Positions 25,001-33,180 of a stretch of DNA of 64,000 bases are shown piece after piece (positions within the stretch are counted from its first letter, which is position 1; each line of letters opens with the position of its first letter). This DNA is from Dermatophagoides farinae (lineage: Eukaryota; Arthropoda; Arachnida; Sarcoptiformes; Pyroglyphidae): contig NC_134679.1 of assembly GCF_024713945.1 (NCBI RefSeq), positions 2,423,001 to 2,487,000 on the forward strand. Direction: 5' to 3'. The position numbers and the translations under genes were made by a program. The notes below the pieces were generated by a model. It was not told the origin of the DNA, did no database searches, and was given only the letters and a program-made list of their open reading frames with translations.

Positions 25001-25419
25001 TTTATTGTTGACAACATTTGTTGATCATTTCGGCTATCATTCACATTCTTTATATACAATGATGATTTATTATCATGAATGGTCGTATCTTTTTGGACAA
25101 CTTTCATTTTAATTGATTTGGATTCAAAGTGAAATTTTGAAATCGTTTCATGATCGTTACGATATTGATAATGATAATGATGATTATTATGGGCACTGAT
25201 GGTGAAGGGAACAATTTGATTGGTGGCGATCGTAGTAGTAATAGTAGTAGTAGTGTTTGACTTTGTTTCCGTTGCCGCTGTTGTTGTTAGTGTCCATATT
25301 GATGATACAATGACCATCAATAATAATGATAATGATAACAGAATAAATTTATTACAGGCAAATAGGAACATTGATCCGATACGACATAAAAGATTGACCA
25401 ACAATGATTTTTCTGTCAT
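878..25419 (-). CDS. BAI/ADGRB-like adhesion G protein-coupled receptor, 10 exons, 3' end outside the window
   Basis: A plasma-membrane receptor built from exons 25419-23232, 23130-22498, 14405-13072, 11339-11124, 8587-8425, 8226-8038, 7941-7389, 3353-1653, 1499-1433 and 1135-878 on the minus strand. All junctions are GT-AG and phases match throughout (1,1,0,0,1,1,2,2,0), giving at least 2434 codons. Order: signal peptide, roughly 1270 residues of low-complexity ectodomain, HormR, GAIN, degenerate GPS, seven helices. Subfamily evidence: TM3 FLHFIHLASMFWML, TM4 LCLSLGFPFIFVLL followed by KGYET, and the extracellular loop 2 stretch YCWMSIEGG resemble vertebrate BAI receptors more than latrophilins or CELSRs. 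No thrombospondin repeats are visible, unlike vertebrate BAIs. Exon 10 ends at a good donor, so the cytoplasmic tail lies further left. Adhesion GPCR is near certain; BAI-like is probable. Confidence 0.88.
1433..1499 (-). CDS. Adhesion GPCR exon 9: extracellular loop 2 and TM5
   Basis: A 67 bp exon encoding residues 2326-2348. It begins YCWMSIEGG, containing the loop-2 Cys-Trp pair that is conserved in family B GPCRs; the cysteine is expected to pair with the TM3 cysteine. It continues into TM5 (FIMPVLLLIS). The EGG after CW.S is characteristic of BAI-type receptors. Acceptor TTATAG, donor GTATGT; too short to stand out as an open frame. Confidence 0.88.
1653..3353 (-). CDS. Adhesion GPCR exon 8: rest of GPS, TM1-TM4, giant intracellular loop 2
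   Basis: Residues 1759-2325. It opens with IWTIDNGGC and THLRCLCNEPG, the tryptophan, glycine-cysteine and C-x-C of a GPS motif, but the usual His-Leu-Thr/Ser cleavage tripeptide reads Glu-Pro-Gly. TM1 is near residues 1879-1902 (ILYTSLISSVIFFSLTLII), TM2 near 1915-1935, TM3 near 1966-1994 starting at the disulfide cysteine of KHILC. TM4 lies at 2296-2316. Between TM3 and TM4 is an unbroken insertion of about 300 residues, Ser/Asn/Gln-rich with basic patches and a poly-His run, where BAI receptors have only a short loop. Acceptor CATAG, donor GTAAGT. Confidence 0.9.
5687..5700. repeat. Left target-site duplication of the ORF1-only element
   Basis: ACCATAAGAATCGA, identical to 6981-6994; the match extends one further A at 5701. 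Confidence 0.92.
5702..6981 (+). mobile_element. ORF1-only non-LTR retroelement insertion
   Basis: A 1.28 kb insertion antisense to the GPCR gene, inside intron 7. Insertion is shown by a perfect direct repeat, ACCATAAGAATCGA (plus one A), at 5687-5700 and again at 6981-6994, and by an A run of about 25 nt at 6957-6981 directly before the second copy. These are the marks of target-primed reverse transcription by a LINE machinery. The insert holds one intact ORF1-type gene, a short 3' UTR and the tail. There is no endonuclease or reverse transcriptase, so it must have been mobilised in trans. The perfect duplication and long pure tail indicate a recent event. It is either a non-autonomous element or a retrocopy of a gag-like gene. 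Confidence 0.9.
5711..6802 (+). CDS. LINE ORF1/gag-like protein with CCHC zinc knuckles
   Basis: An intact 363-residue protein. The frame is open upstream to 5663, but the 5' end of the insertion is at about 5702, so the ATG at 5711 is the start inside the element. The N-terminal third includes a short coiled-coil-like stretch (IEQMKRSVSQLETK). The middle has an alpha/beta pattern fitting the RRM-like region of jockey/I-type ORF1 proteins. The C-terminus has CYKCLRFGHKSAKC (CX2CX4HX4C), CSNCNGNHESQTC (CX2CX3HX4C) and a third, longer CANC...H...C unit ending in ECPQF, the usual layout in jockey/I/R1-superfamily ORF1 proteins. Such proteins bind RNA and form ribonucleoprotein particles. No ORF2 follows; 154 bp of AT-rich 3' UTR leads into the poly(A) run. 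Confidence 0.85.
   Translation: MTTTCFSRNAEYAQKWVETLRNISNSHGNTGINNYKTELASCAVFIQNLVTSATKEIEQMKRSVSQLETKNSFANVVSNNVQVASSNISRNNGNDSGRKKPEFVCIVEPKRNNNDIIDSNQTISCLKGAISSKRISECGLRINKQIPTKNKKVLIKCASKSDCRVIQEEINKTNCGIKATIQEKRNPQLLILGVEKDIEDNNIVDIIISQNENVKNCLKQKEQSLKFAFSKDDRVGTKFVILDVSPQVWQICVNLGKLFIGYKCCTVKNNISLGQCYKCLRFGHKSAKCKNAPVCSNCNGNHESQTCNSSNILSNCANCLWWNQHRRNRSAAELNVNHSVFSEECPQFKLAIERYHNRIDYGY
6981..6994. repeat. Right target-site duplication of the ORF1-only element
   Basis: ACCATAAGAATCGA directly after the A run at 6957-6981; the first A is shared with the tail. Confidence 0.92.
7389..7941 (-). CDS. Adhesion GPCR exon 7: GAIN subdomain B up to the first GPS cysteine
   Basis: Residues 1575-1758. 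Beta-strand-like segments (ILSISLVPAVSIQVNFEI, FEVVFRFY) match GAIN subdomain B. A central Asp/Asn/His-rich insertion includes a poly-His run. The exon ends with TIHCARLMISHRK; this cysteine is the candidate first cysteine of the GPS, whose remainder lies in exon 8. Acceptor TACAG and donor GTGAGT are good; phase 2 at the donor matches exon 8. Confidence 0.82.
8038..8226 (-). CDS. Adhesion GPCR exon 6: GAIN domain continuation
   Basis: Residues 1512-1574. Contains alternating hydrophobic strands (KPKLITLVQ, STIIVNG) and one Ser run encoded by a TCA/ATC-type triplet repeat. Acceptor CACACAG and donor GTATGG; the flanking introns are short (198 bp and 96 bp). Phase 1 at both ends agrees with neighbours. 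Confidence 0.75.
8425..8587 (-). CDS. Adhesion GPCR exon 5: GAIN subdomain A
   Basis: Residues 1458-1511 plus one base. Helical, non-repetitive sequence (TELIQLISSVRLLMDNLLRA) typical of the GAIN helical bundle. Acceptor AATCAAG before 8587 and donor GTAAAT after 8425; the donor is weaker than the others, but phase 1 fits exon 6. Confidence 0.75.
8588..11123. other. Adhesion GPCR intron 4, no gene seen
   Basis: 2.5 kb with (TTG)n at about 9000-9018, (GATG)-type triplets near 9343-9360, (CA)n near 10018-10036 and homopolymers. Small open frames on both strands lack recognisable domains and consist largely of homopolymer translations. Confidence 0.6.
11124..11339 (-). CDS. Adhesion GPCR exon 4: start of the GAIN domain
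   Basis: Residues 1386-1457, phase 0 at both ends. The sequence is predicted mostly helical (LIDGLFLLIIELRNLLI, then FNSILHHMTEHKI), as expected for the helical subdomain A of a GAIN fold that follows HormR. Acceptor GTTTAG and donor GTAAG are both good. No low-complexity runs occur, in contrast to exons 1-3, which suggests a constrained fold. Confidence 0.8.
11340..13071. other. Adhesion GPCR intron 3, no gene seen
   Basis: 1.7 kb AT-rich intron with a (CAA)n tract at about 11588-11608 and short (TG)n and (CA)n runs. Nothing coding recognised. Confidence 0.6.
13072..14405 (-). CDS. Adhesion GPCR exon 3: Ser/Thr/Asn-rich region ending in a HormR domain
   Basis: Residues 941-1385. The first three quarters are Asn/Ser/Thr/Asp-rich with many NxS/T sequons. 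The last 86 or so residues (about 13329-13072) form a hormone-receptor (HormR) domain: IIWPLTDSG, then QPCP, FRLC and, after a His-rich insertion, WMEPDMSEC. This gives the family's four cysteines and its tryptophans. HormR sits directly before GAIN in several adhesion GPCR groups, as here. The acceptor at 14406 (TATAG) lacks a pyrimidine tract and is preceded by a long A run on this strand, so the exon start is less secure than the donor GTAAG after 13072. Confidence 0.82.
19041..19070. repeat. (TG)n microsatellite
   Basis: Fifteen perfect TG units followed by ATCATGATGATG. Confidence 0.95.
19690..19716. repeat. (CTG)n trinucleotide repeat
   Basis: About nine near-perfect CTG/TGC units inside GPCR intron 2. 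Confidence 0.9.
21451..21477. repeat. (GAT)n trinucleotide repeat
   Basis: Nine perfect GAT units, intronic; the same triplet family encodes Asp, Ser and His runs in the surrounding gene. Confidence 0.9.
22498..23130 (-). CDS. Adhesion GPCR exon 2: Asn/Asp/His-rich ectodomain
   Basis: Residues 730-940, joined to exon 1 over a 101 bp intron. The acceptor is TATTCAAAG at 23140-23131 and the donor GTATGT follows 22498. Composition continues that of exon 1 (poly-Asn near the start, poly-Asp near the end) and there are no cysteines in the spliced part, so it is probably disordered. The open frame continues beyond both splice sites, but phase 1 at both ends agrees with exons 1 and 3. Confidence 0.7.
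23232..25419 (-). CDS. Adhesion GPCR exon 1: signal peptide and low-complexity ectodomain
   Basis: Residues 1-729 plus one base. The ATG at 25419 is followed by a hydrophobic stretch (about residues 17-45, containing ILLSLSLLLMVIVSS) that fits a signal peptide with a long n-region; M17 is an alternative start. The remainder is rich in Asn, Gln, Ser, Thr and Asp with many homopolymer runs and very few cysteines, so no folded extracellular module is recognisable. The exon ends at donor GTAAG just after 23232, in phase 1. Continuous openness over 2.2 kb and phase agreement with exon 2 support coding despite the low complexity. Confidence 0.8.
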
Positions 25420-25895
25420 TTTTTCTTTTCTTTTCTTTTTTAGTGTTGTGTTTCACAATATGAATTTCAATGACGACGATACGTATACGTATAGTAAACA
25501 TAGACAACAGCTAAATTCAATGAAATTGATTTAGTGCAAAGAAGTAAAAAAAAAAAATAACAAGATGCTACTTAGCCACTGAATGGACAGAATTTATTTT
25601 GTTCATGTTTGCTCGAAAATAAAGATGAAACTATCATCATCATCATCATCATCAACATCACCGTTGCCATCATCATAGTGGTGAATGTGATCATAATAAT
25701 GATGTTGTTATTGTTGTTGTTGTTTCGATTTTTTTTTGTTGATAAAAAAATAATAAACAAGAATGAAAGTTATTCTCAGATCTTGTACGGTATCATCATT
25801 ATTATCATTGTGGCCATTGTATAGGATGTGATGAGGATGATGATGTTGTCATCGCTTTTTTGATTCTATCCAGTTAGACTCTTGAATAACGATGA

Positions 25896-25942
<47 letters not shown>

Positions 25943-27595
25943 ACGATGCGTGATGATGGGCGAGTATGAGATGTCAATTTTTTTTTCTTCTTGGTTGTTG
26001 TCTTTTTCTTTACACAATAAAAACGGACAGAATGATGATGATGATTATAACTTTTAGTCGATAGGACAGTGTGTCTCGAATCAATAGTAGTTTAGACTTA
26101 TATTTCTAATGTCCCTGTGATCATCAACAATAACAATGGCAACATCATCATCATCATCATCATGAAGACCATTGAATTGGGTGACACAGATTCCACAAGA
26201 TCCAAACAACAACATTACACTGATGTTTCATATTGATTTTTTTCTTTTGTTTTTTTTCCCATTCATCTGTCATTGGGTTTTTCCAAAATTTATTCTCTAT
26301 TCAGCACAGTACTAAACATAAATGACGTGTCCAACTTGTTCTGTTTTTATTGTTGTCAACTTTTTTTTTAGGATTTTCTTTTTTTTTCTTTCTCTCTCAA
26401 GGTTTGTTTGCGAGTTTTCGATTTGTTTGAATTCAATCAATAATTTTTCGGCAATTTTGTTGTTATTATATTTGGATCACATTTGGACCATATTTTTCTT
26501 GAAAATATTCCAACTAAAGCTTTTCAGCTGTTGTTGTTGTTGTTGTAGTAGCTTTACTTTAAATTCGTTGTTTATTTTCATCGTTTCATAATCTACATTT
26601 GGGACGAAAAAAAAACAACAAGAAAATCAGATTAATTCAATATTTTGATAAAATAAAAAAAAGAACAAACAAAGACGAGCAAAATGAAAAAAAGTTTTTT
26701 TTTCTTTGAACAAAATTGAATTTTTCAATATCTATTTTTCTGGTTGAAAATCAAAATGGACAAATTTCATCGGATTTGCTTCAACATAGAAAAAAAAATT
26801 GAATTTGATATTTGGGTATTTCGACATCCGTCAGGAGAAACAGAAAACAAAGTTCATCTCAATCGTTTCTTCAACATTCATTTTGATTATATGCAAAAAA
26901 AATACGGTACAAATGTACTGGTTTCATCAATTTCTTGCCCTCTCAAACGTTTCAACACATCGTTTTCAAGGATAACGAATGAGTAAATTGAAGTTTTTTC
27001 TTTCGAATCGAACAAAAATAAAGAATTGAAAAAAAAATGAAAGAAAATCTAATTTTCGTAAATAAATATAAATACTTTATTTTAAGAAAACAAAAACTAT
27101 CGACATGCATTACACACACACACATGCAGCAGAGACAAAAAGATAGATACGAATGTTTTGACAAGAATTTTCGATTGAAAGAAATTGCTTTTAGGGCAAG
27201 TATTGAATCAAAAACATACATGACATACTTACATATACACATGGAAGGTTTTATACACATTCAGTATATCTGGGTATTGCTTATTTCTTCAAAATAAATA
27301 TATATAAAAAAAACATTAAATATCCACATAAGGGCATTCACACACACACATTTATTCGTCGGGAAAAATTGATGATGGAATTATTTTGAAATTTGAATAA
27401 CCGAGTACGAATATACAAAAATCACAACAACGACGACGACGACGACAAATGTATTGATACCAATGAACGCTATTGAATTTTGATTTTGTTATCGTTATTG
27501 TTTTTTTTCTACTATATTCTTGAAATTGTATTCGTTTCCATTCTTTACAAATAGAAAAGAGATATGACATTTTTTTTCGTCGTAATATATTCACA
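25420..27595. other. Region upstream of the adhesion GPCR; no gene seen
   Basis: Contains the presumed promoter and 5' UTR of the minus-strand GPCR (right after 25419), a long (CA)n tract at 25898-25937, (ATC)n tracts at about 25636-25653 and 26144-26164, and poly-pyrimidine stretches. A 76-residue frame starting with ATG at 26756 has no recognisable domain and was not called. No TATA box could be placed with confidence. Confidence 0.5.
25898..25937. repeat. (CA)n microsatellite
   Basis: About 20 CA units, one of the longest dinucleotide tracts in the window. Confidence 0.95.
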
Positions 27596-28198
27596 TTGGA
27601 AACGAAAATATTGCAATATATAATTTTGAAACGAACATGTGTCGATTATAAGTCAGAATTGACCGAAACTGATTCAAATTATGAAAATTATTTGAAAATT
27701 GGTGGATATATGCGTTTAACGTTTGATTTCAAATTCAAGAAGTCAATTGAAAAATATCGGACACCATTTCAAATTTATGAATACATGACCAAAAATGTGA
27801 AGATTCCTATCTCGAAAAAGATGAGAATTTTGGAAGAAATCATGAAACTCGAATATGTTTCTCGCAATGTGCAAGGTTTTATTAATCTGTTCGAAGGAAA
27901 AGTTGATGAAATTAATAAAGACCAAGATTCAGTGGTTATCAATGATTTCCTTAAAGCCTTGTTGTTAACAGCTATGGACAGAAAGAAATTTTCTCATGTT
28001 ATTCGAAGTATTCAAAATGATAATAAACTGGATTACGATAATTTGGTTCAAAAATTATTGCAAAGTGAAACTACCGAAGTTCCTAAAATTGATACGGTAT
28101 GTCCGGTTAAAAAAGTTAAATGTTTTAAATGTAACAAATTTGGTCATTATGCTAACAAATGTACATTCAAGAAGAAAGAAAAACATACGATTCAATGA
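27596..28198 (+). pseudogene. copia-type gag fragment with a zinc knuckle
   Basis: About 200 residues, opening at a non-ATG codon. The helical middle part (YEYMTKNVKIPISKKMRIL and following) has the pattern of UBN2-type copia gag. CFKCNKFGHYANKC is a perfect CX2CX4HX4C knuckle near the end. The frame stops at TGA 28196-28198 and then continues in the same frame into the protease, so that stop is probably a single-base lesion of a once-continuous polyprotein. Confidence 0.82.
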
Positions 28199-28426
28199 AA
28201 TCTTTCTATTCCAATGATAACTAATGGCGACAAAAAACATGAAGTTAAACGTCTTACAGTGGTTTATTCTGGATCAAATCAAAAATTAAATTGTTGTTTT
28301 ATTCTTGATTCAGGAGCATCAGCTCATTGCTGTAATAATCGTGATTTGTTTCTTAATCTTATTGAAGATGAAACAGTTTTGTCAACCATTAGTGGACAAC
28401 GATATTCTGCTAAATCTTCTGTGTAA
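28199..28426 (+). pseudogene. copia-type aspartic protease fragment
   Basis: In frame with the upstream gag. CCFILDSGASAHCC holds the catalytic D-S-G of retroelement aspartic proteases in its copia form (DSGAS/TxH). Followed by a stop and a disrupted interval up to about 28660. Confidence 0.8.
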
Positions 28427-28663
28427 CCGTACGTTGTTTGTGAATCAAGCAGAAAATGAAGAGTGAAAATACATTCAATGAATTTAAAAAAGCACATGTT
28501 ATCGAACTTTCTGTACAAATGATTTGTGCTTGTGTTGTGATCAATTTGATTTTTGTTTCTGTGAAATTTTTAAAGATATACCAACATTTGGTATGAAATC
28601 TATTTTAATCATTATTATAATTTATAATTTTATTGTTCAATTTTCAGAATTAAAGATTACAAT

Positions 28664-29088
28664 TTGTTGTGTAACACTTCTGGTACGATTATGTTCAATT
28701 TTGGAAATGGTTATGGCTGTGTTCAAATCGAAAAGGTCTACTTTACACCAAATTTTGATCTTAATGTTTTATCGATTCCATTGCTACAAAAGCAAGGTTT
28801 TGCCATAAATTTTCCAGCCAACGAAAAACGTTGTGAAGTTTATCGTGGAAATGATCGTATTATTGAAGTTGATCAAGATAATGATCTGTATTATGTTAAA
28901 TATACATCTGTTAAGGATAAAATTGTTTGTTTCACTGCTCATGAAAAATTTGGTCATCCAGGAAAATCGATTCAAAAAAGATTGAATATTAATGAAAATG
29001 AATCTTGTAAAGATTGTTTAGAAAACAAAATGGTATCATCACCACATAAATTTAAAATTGGTGCAAATATAACCAAAAAACTTGAACA
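28664..29088 (+). pseudogene. copia-type GAG-pre-integrase fragment
   Basis: The segment FTPNFDLNVLSI is typical for the region after the copia protease. Then AHEKFGHPG and CKDCLENK give the HX5HX(n)CX2C zinc finger at the integrase N-terminus. The frame is interrupted at 29089 by the nested LTR and resumes after 29207. Confidence 0.8.
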
Positions 29089-29203
29089 TGTGGCGCCTCT
29101 GGTGTCAAAGCCTCGATGAATAGCCCCAGTCGTGTGCGATAAAAGAGAAAGCACGTGAAATAAATATAATCATTCTTCTTTCATACTCGAACTCGTCGCT
29201 ACA
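29089..29203. mobile_element. 115 bp solo LTR nested in the copia integrase
   Basis: The inserted piece begins TGTGGCGCCTCTGG and ends GTCGCTACA, so it has TG...CA ends, and is bounded by AACA at 29085-29088 and AACA at 29204-29207. Removing the insert and one AACA rejoins the integrase frame exactly. It contains a TATA-like GATAAAAG and an AATAAA near its 3' side. A TG/CA-ended insert with a 4 bp target duplication fits a solo LTR, most likely of the Ty3/gypsy or BEL type; the family is not identified. Confidence 0.78.
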
Positions 29204-29207
29204 AACA

Positions 29208-29390
29208 TATTAATGTTGATCTTGTTGGTCCAATGTATGTTTCTACAGTCGGTGGCTCAAGATATATGTTGGTTATTGTTGATACATTTTCAAGATTTAC
29301 ATTTGTTGATTTTCTTGGTGCAAAATCTGAAGTAACAGATATTTTAATTAATTTTATTGTTATGGCTTCAAATCGTTATGATTTTACAGA
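29208..29390 (+). pseudogene. copia-type integrase core fragment
   Basis: NVDLVGPM and YMLVIVDTFSRFTFVDFL contain the first catalytic Asp and second Asp region of the retroviral-type integrase core (D...D). The frame departs from the family after about NFIVMASNRYD, where the neighbouring opposite-strand fragment begins. The remaining catalytic residues are missing. Confidence 0.8.
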
Positions 29391-30075
29391 ATCGATTGGA
29401 TCATTATTGTTATTGGTGTTCACCATTGTTGATGTCGTTTGATTAGTTCGACGTGTCAACCGTTTAGCCGATTTTGTTTGATACTCACTCGATGATTTTT
29501 GACAAGAACTCTGCGCGACACGGAGTTTTCCACCCTTTTATACTTTCGTCTTTTTGTTTTTCTTTGCTGATGATTAAACGGTCATATGTTGCGATCTGCT
29601 GTCGATTCCCGTCACAAAATACGTTACAATGCTTTACGTTTTCCGCTACACAACGAAATTTCGACTGTATCTCTTTATGAATAGTCATCGATTTTATGAA
29701 CAGGACAAAATTATAATTGGCATTTAGTTTCTCTCCTCTTTCAATATCTTTTATTTTCAGGTATATAAAGAAGCTGAATTTTTGATCATTTTAAGAACTC
29801 TTAAGATCTCATGTCCAACCATCATAATTTTTGTTAATTTATCTAAATTTGTCAATAAAATGAATTTGTAAATCTGTACGTGAATCTTCTTGTAATCATT
29901 TGCTATGTATCAATCGAACGAAAGTTGTTGTTGAAATCCTAACGGCTTAAATATCGACCAATACTAACGTCTGTCTTCAAAATCTGGCTAAATATCGATT
30001 TAACAATATCTACGATTTGTTGCCCCTCTTTCATGTTTGTGATTAAAGATAGAAGGAGAGGAAGTTACGGTCATT
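29391..30075 (-). mobile_element. Possible LTR/promoter fragment of a second retroelement, opposite strand
   Basis: This interval is slightly less AT-rich and less repetitive than its surroundings and abuts the truncated integrase. On the minus strand it has a TATA box (TATAAAAG at 29542-29535) and, about 110 nt downstream, an ATG at 29426 starting a short Asn-rich frame that runs into the integrase junction. This resembles an LTR promoter plus the start of a coding region. No matching second copy and no clear TG/CA ends were seen, so it could be unrelated DNA. Confidence 0.35.
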
Positions 30076-33000
30076 TCCGGAAGCTAACTCTCACTTTTAT
30101 TACATATATATTTGTTTAATATTCGTGAATGAAACTGTGAAATAGAAAAAAAACAAATGAACAAGACAAGTAGTGGGTGAAAAACAAAAAATTCCATGAA
30201 AAAAAAACGTTCATAAACAAAAGAATTCAGCAAATGAATGACGATAAAGATTATCATTAACATTTGAACAAAGAATAACAACTGCGATGACAATAGCAAA
30301 GAAAAAAAATCGTCTGATTCGATTTACGATAGTTTTTCCATTTGTTATGATTTAAAGTTTAACACAAAAAAAAACAAAATGTTTTTTTTTTGCTATCCAA
30401 TTTTTTTCACGAAATAAAAGCCAAAATGTCATTGTTGATGGCACATACACAATAAAGGATTTTTCATCGATTTTTGAGAATAAAACAAAACCAAAAATAA
30501 ACAAAAAACAACTGAAACATGCGATTCTTTGAGATGATAATAATAATAATGATGATGATGATGATGATAATAAAAGATTATAATGATTATCATTATTATT
30601 AAGAAATCGTAATCATAAAAAGTTATTTCAAACAACAACAACAACAACGACGACAACGGTACAGAGAAAAAAAATCCGATTTCAGTGATTATTAGTAAGT
30701 TTTTTTTCCGATTTTGTTTTAACAGCATTTTTTTTCGTATAGTGCAACTTTCCAAATTCTTTCTCGCTATTTATTTCAAGTATTTATCTTGAATATATGA
30801 TCAAAAATGAGCAATGATCTGATTCAATTGAAACTTTTTTTTTGGGAGAGGGGGGTGATTGTGGAAACTTTGAAATAAATTCGGAAATGATTCTGGAATT
30901 TAACAGAATTAATTAAAAAAAATGAACAGAAATGAGTCAAATGATATGAATATACATTTTTGATGATGAAAAAAATATTTTGTTCAATATTCCTCAATAA
31001 TGAATGAAAATTTTTCAATCTTTCTATACTGATGATGGTTTTTTCTGGGTTGAGTGTTTTTTTTCTTTTGATTTTGAAAAAAATGATAAAAAATATCAGT
31101 GAGTTAAGCTTGATGAAAAGGATGGTGGAATAAAAAAGTTTCAAATTTTATAATTAAATTTTTTTTTTCACGTAAAAAAACGAACAAAATCAGAGAAAAT
31201 CAGTGAAATGAAAACTAAAAGCCATTAGGAAATCTAATCTAATGATGAATAGAAATCGGTTTTTTTTTCTATTCAGATACAGTTGTTCAGTTGTCTAATC
31301 TAGGCTTAGATTTTTTTTTCTTCAATACCATATTCCCTTGAATGAACACACACACACAGCCGGCAATATCAAATTTGAAGGCAAAATTGGAAAAAAATGC
31401 ATGTCAGTGAAGAAAGATAGAAGCTACAAATATATCAGGGAATTATGTTTGTTTTTTTTTGACATTTGATTTGATTTGATTTGATTTGATCTCGTTTTTA
31501 AAATTGAAATTCATTTTTTTTGCTCATCACAATTTTAAATAATGAACAGGCACACACCATAAACAATATATAAATAAATTCCAATGGAAATCTAGTTGGC
31601 TACTACTGGCTAGCTAGCTAGTTTTATTGAATCACAACCCATCAATCAATCAGCATCAGTGTGCATACCATTATTTTATGGTATATGATTTAATGATTCA
31701 TTGAAACTTAAAGTTTTTTTTCTGATTTTCTTTTGAATTTTAGTTTTGTATAAAAAAAACTTTTTTTTGTTGTTGTTTATTTACGATAGTATGGGTGGTC
31801 AGGCAACCAGGAGAAAATCTTTTATTATCATGAAAAAAAAACCGGAATCCCGAAGGCTCTCTTCGCAGTATCGGTAATAATAATAATAATAAATGAATAG
31901 AGTTGCAGACAATCCATCAAGTTATTCTAACGGTATTTTATGAGAATATCCAATGAACACCAAATCCATTGGAAAGTATGTTTCTAATGGAAAAAAAAGA
32001 GAGAGAGAGAATAATTAGCTTTTTTAGCCTAATAGATCATCGTCATCATATGCATAGATAATTTTTTTTTTAGTTTGCAAATAAAAAGCCTGATATCACA
32101 TATATATATACAGAACATCATCATTAGCGAGTAAAATTGAAAAAAAAAGTTTTTTTTTCAAGCAAAACGTATTTTAATCTCGATGAATGAGAAAGAGTAA
32201 GATTTTAATTAAAGAATAATGTTGAATTTTTTTTCAAAAAACGAAACGAGTAAGAATTTTATGTAAATTATCTATGTCGAAACCAACCAAGCAAGTTTTA
32301 CTTTAATTCTAGGAATTTTTTTCCCTTTTTCATCCGCACAATCATTCGTGTATTTAACCCTCTTTGTTCTAATTTGTTGTTGTTGTTGTTGTTGTAATTT
32401 TTCCTTCATCTATAGCCATGTATTCATGGAATTCTTCTCTCCCTAAAAATTAGAAAACCAAATGGAGAAAAACAAAATACAAAAACAAAAAAAAACACAT
32501 TAAGTATAAAAAACAACAAAAACTAGAACCAAAATTCAAATCAAAGCCAAAAAAACAAATTTCCATAAAATTCCAATTTTCCAACAACAACAACCACCAT
32601 GACGACCAAAACATGAATGTTTTTGGTTGGATTGAATCAAAAAAGAAAAAAATCAGGAAATTTTGAAGTACAATTCATATGTAATACAGGCAACGAATAT
32701 CCTTATGTGAGATATATGCTAAAAACAAAAATCAAAGATAGAAAACTTGAATAACAACAACAACAACAACAAAGAGGAGAAATACAGATATAGCTAGAAA
32801 TGGTGAATGGAAAGCTGCTTAAGCAGCTTAACTGGGATTCAAGATTATTTTTATGGGTTATTGTTGTTTTTGTTTCATTCATTGCTTTTTTTCCCTTGTA
32901 GAAACTTTTTTTTTGTTGGCAAATTCAATACTTTATTACTACAATTCTACTGCTTTTCCATTAAGAAATGTTGTAGAATTTCATGTTATCAGATGAAAAT

Positions 33001-33180
33001 TTTTTTTCTTGTATAATGAAAATGATTGCAACTACAACAACAACAAATGAACGAATAGTTAAACATGTAGAAAATCAAATTGAAATATCAAAATATGCAC
33101 AGAACACTAATCAACAGAATAATAATGATCATCAACTGATGCAAATAGATTAAACTTTATTGATTGATAATTCAAATGAT
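30076..33180. other. Gene-free AT-rich region
   Basis: Homopolymers, (GAT)n around 30550-30570, (CAA)n around 30637-30648 and 32755-32771, (TTGAT)n at about 31465-31490, and (TTG)n at 32378-32394. No gene, RNA or element ends recognised. Confidence 0.55.
31465..31490. repeat. (TTGAT)n pentanucleotide repeat
   Basis: Five perfect TTGAT units; pentanucleotide tracts are rare in this window compared with di- and trinucleotides. Confidence 0.9.

Larger units (their letters stand above)
27596..29390 (+). mobile_element. Decayed Ty1/copia LTR retrotransposon remnant
   Basis: Ordered copia-type pieces on the plus strand: gag with one zinc knuckle, aspartic protease, GAG-pre-integrase and the start of the integrase core. 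The frame is broken by an in-frame TGA, by a gap of about 240 bp with stops after the protease, and by a nested solo LTR. Reverse transcriptase and RNase H, which follow integrase in copia elements, are absent, and no flanking copia LTR pair was found. The gag frame also begins without an ATG, so both ends are lost. Confidence 0.85.

Noticed and set aside
23515-25824. Plus-strand frames antisense to GPCR exons 1-2
   Set aside because: Complements of Asn/Gln/His triplet runs; hydrophobic Ile/Val/Leu repeats are an expected shadow.
26744-26986. Plus-strand frame of about 76-80 codons with fairly mixed composition
   Set aside because: No recognised domain, no splice or poly(A) context, and surrounded by homopolymers; could be chance.
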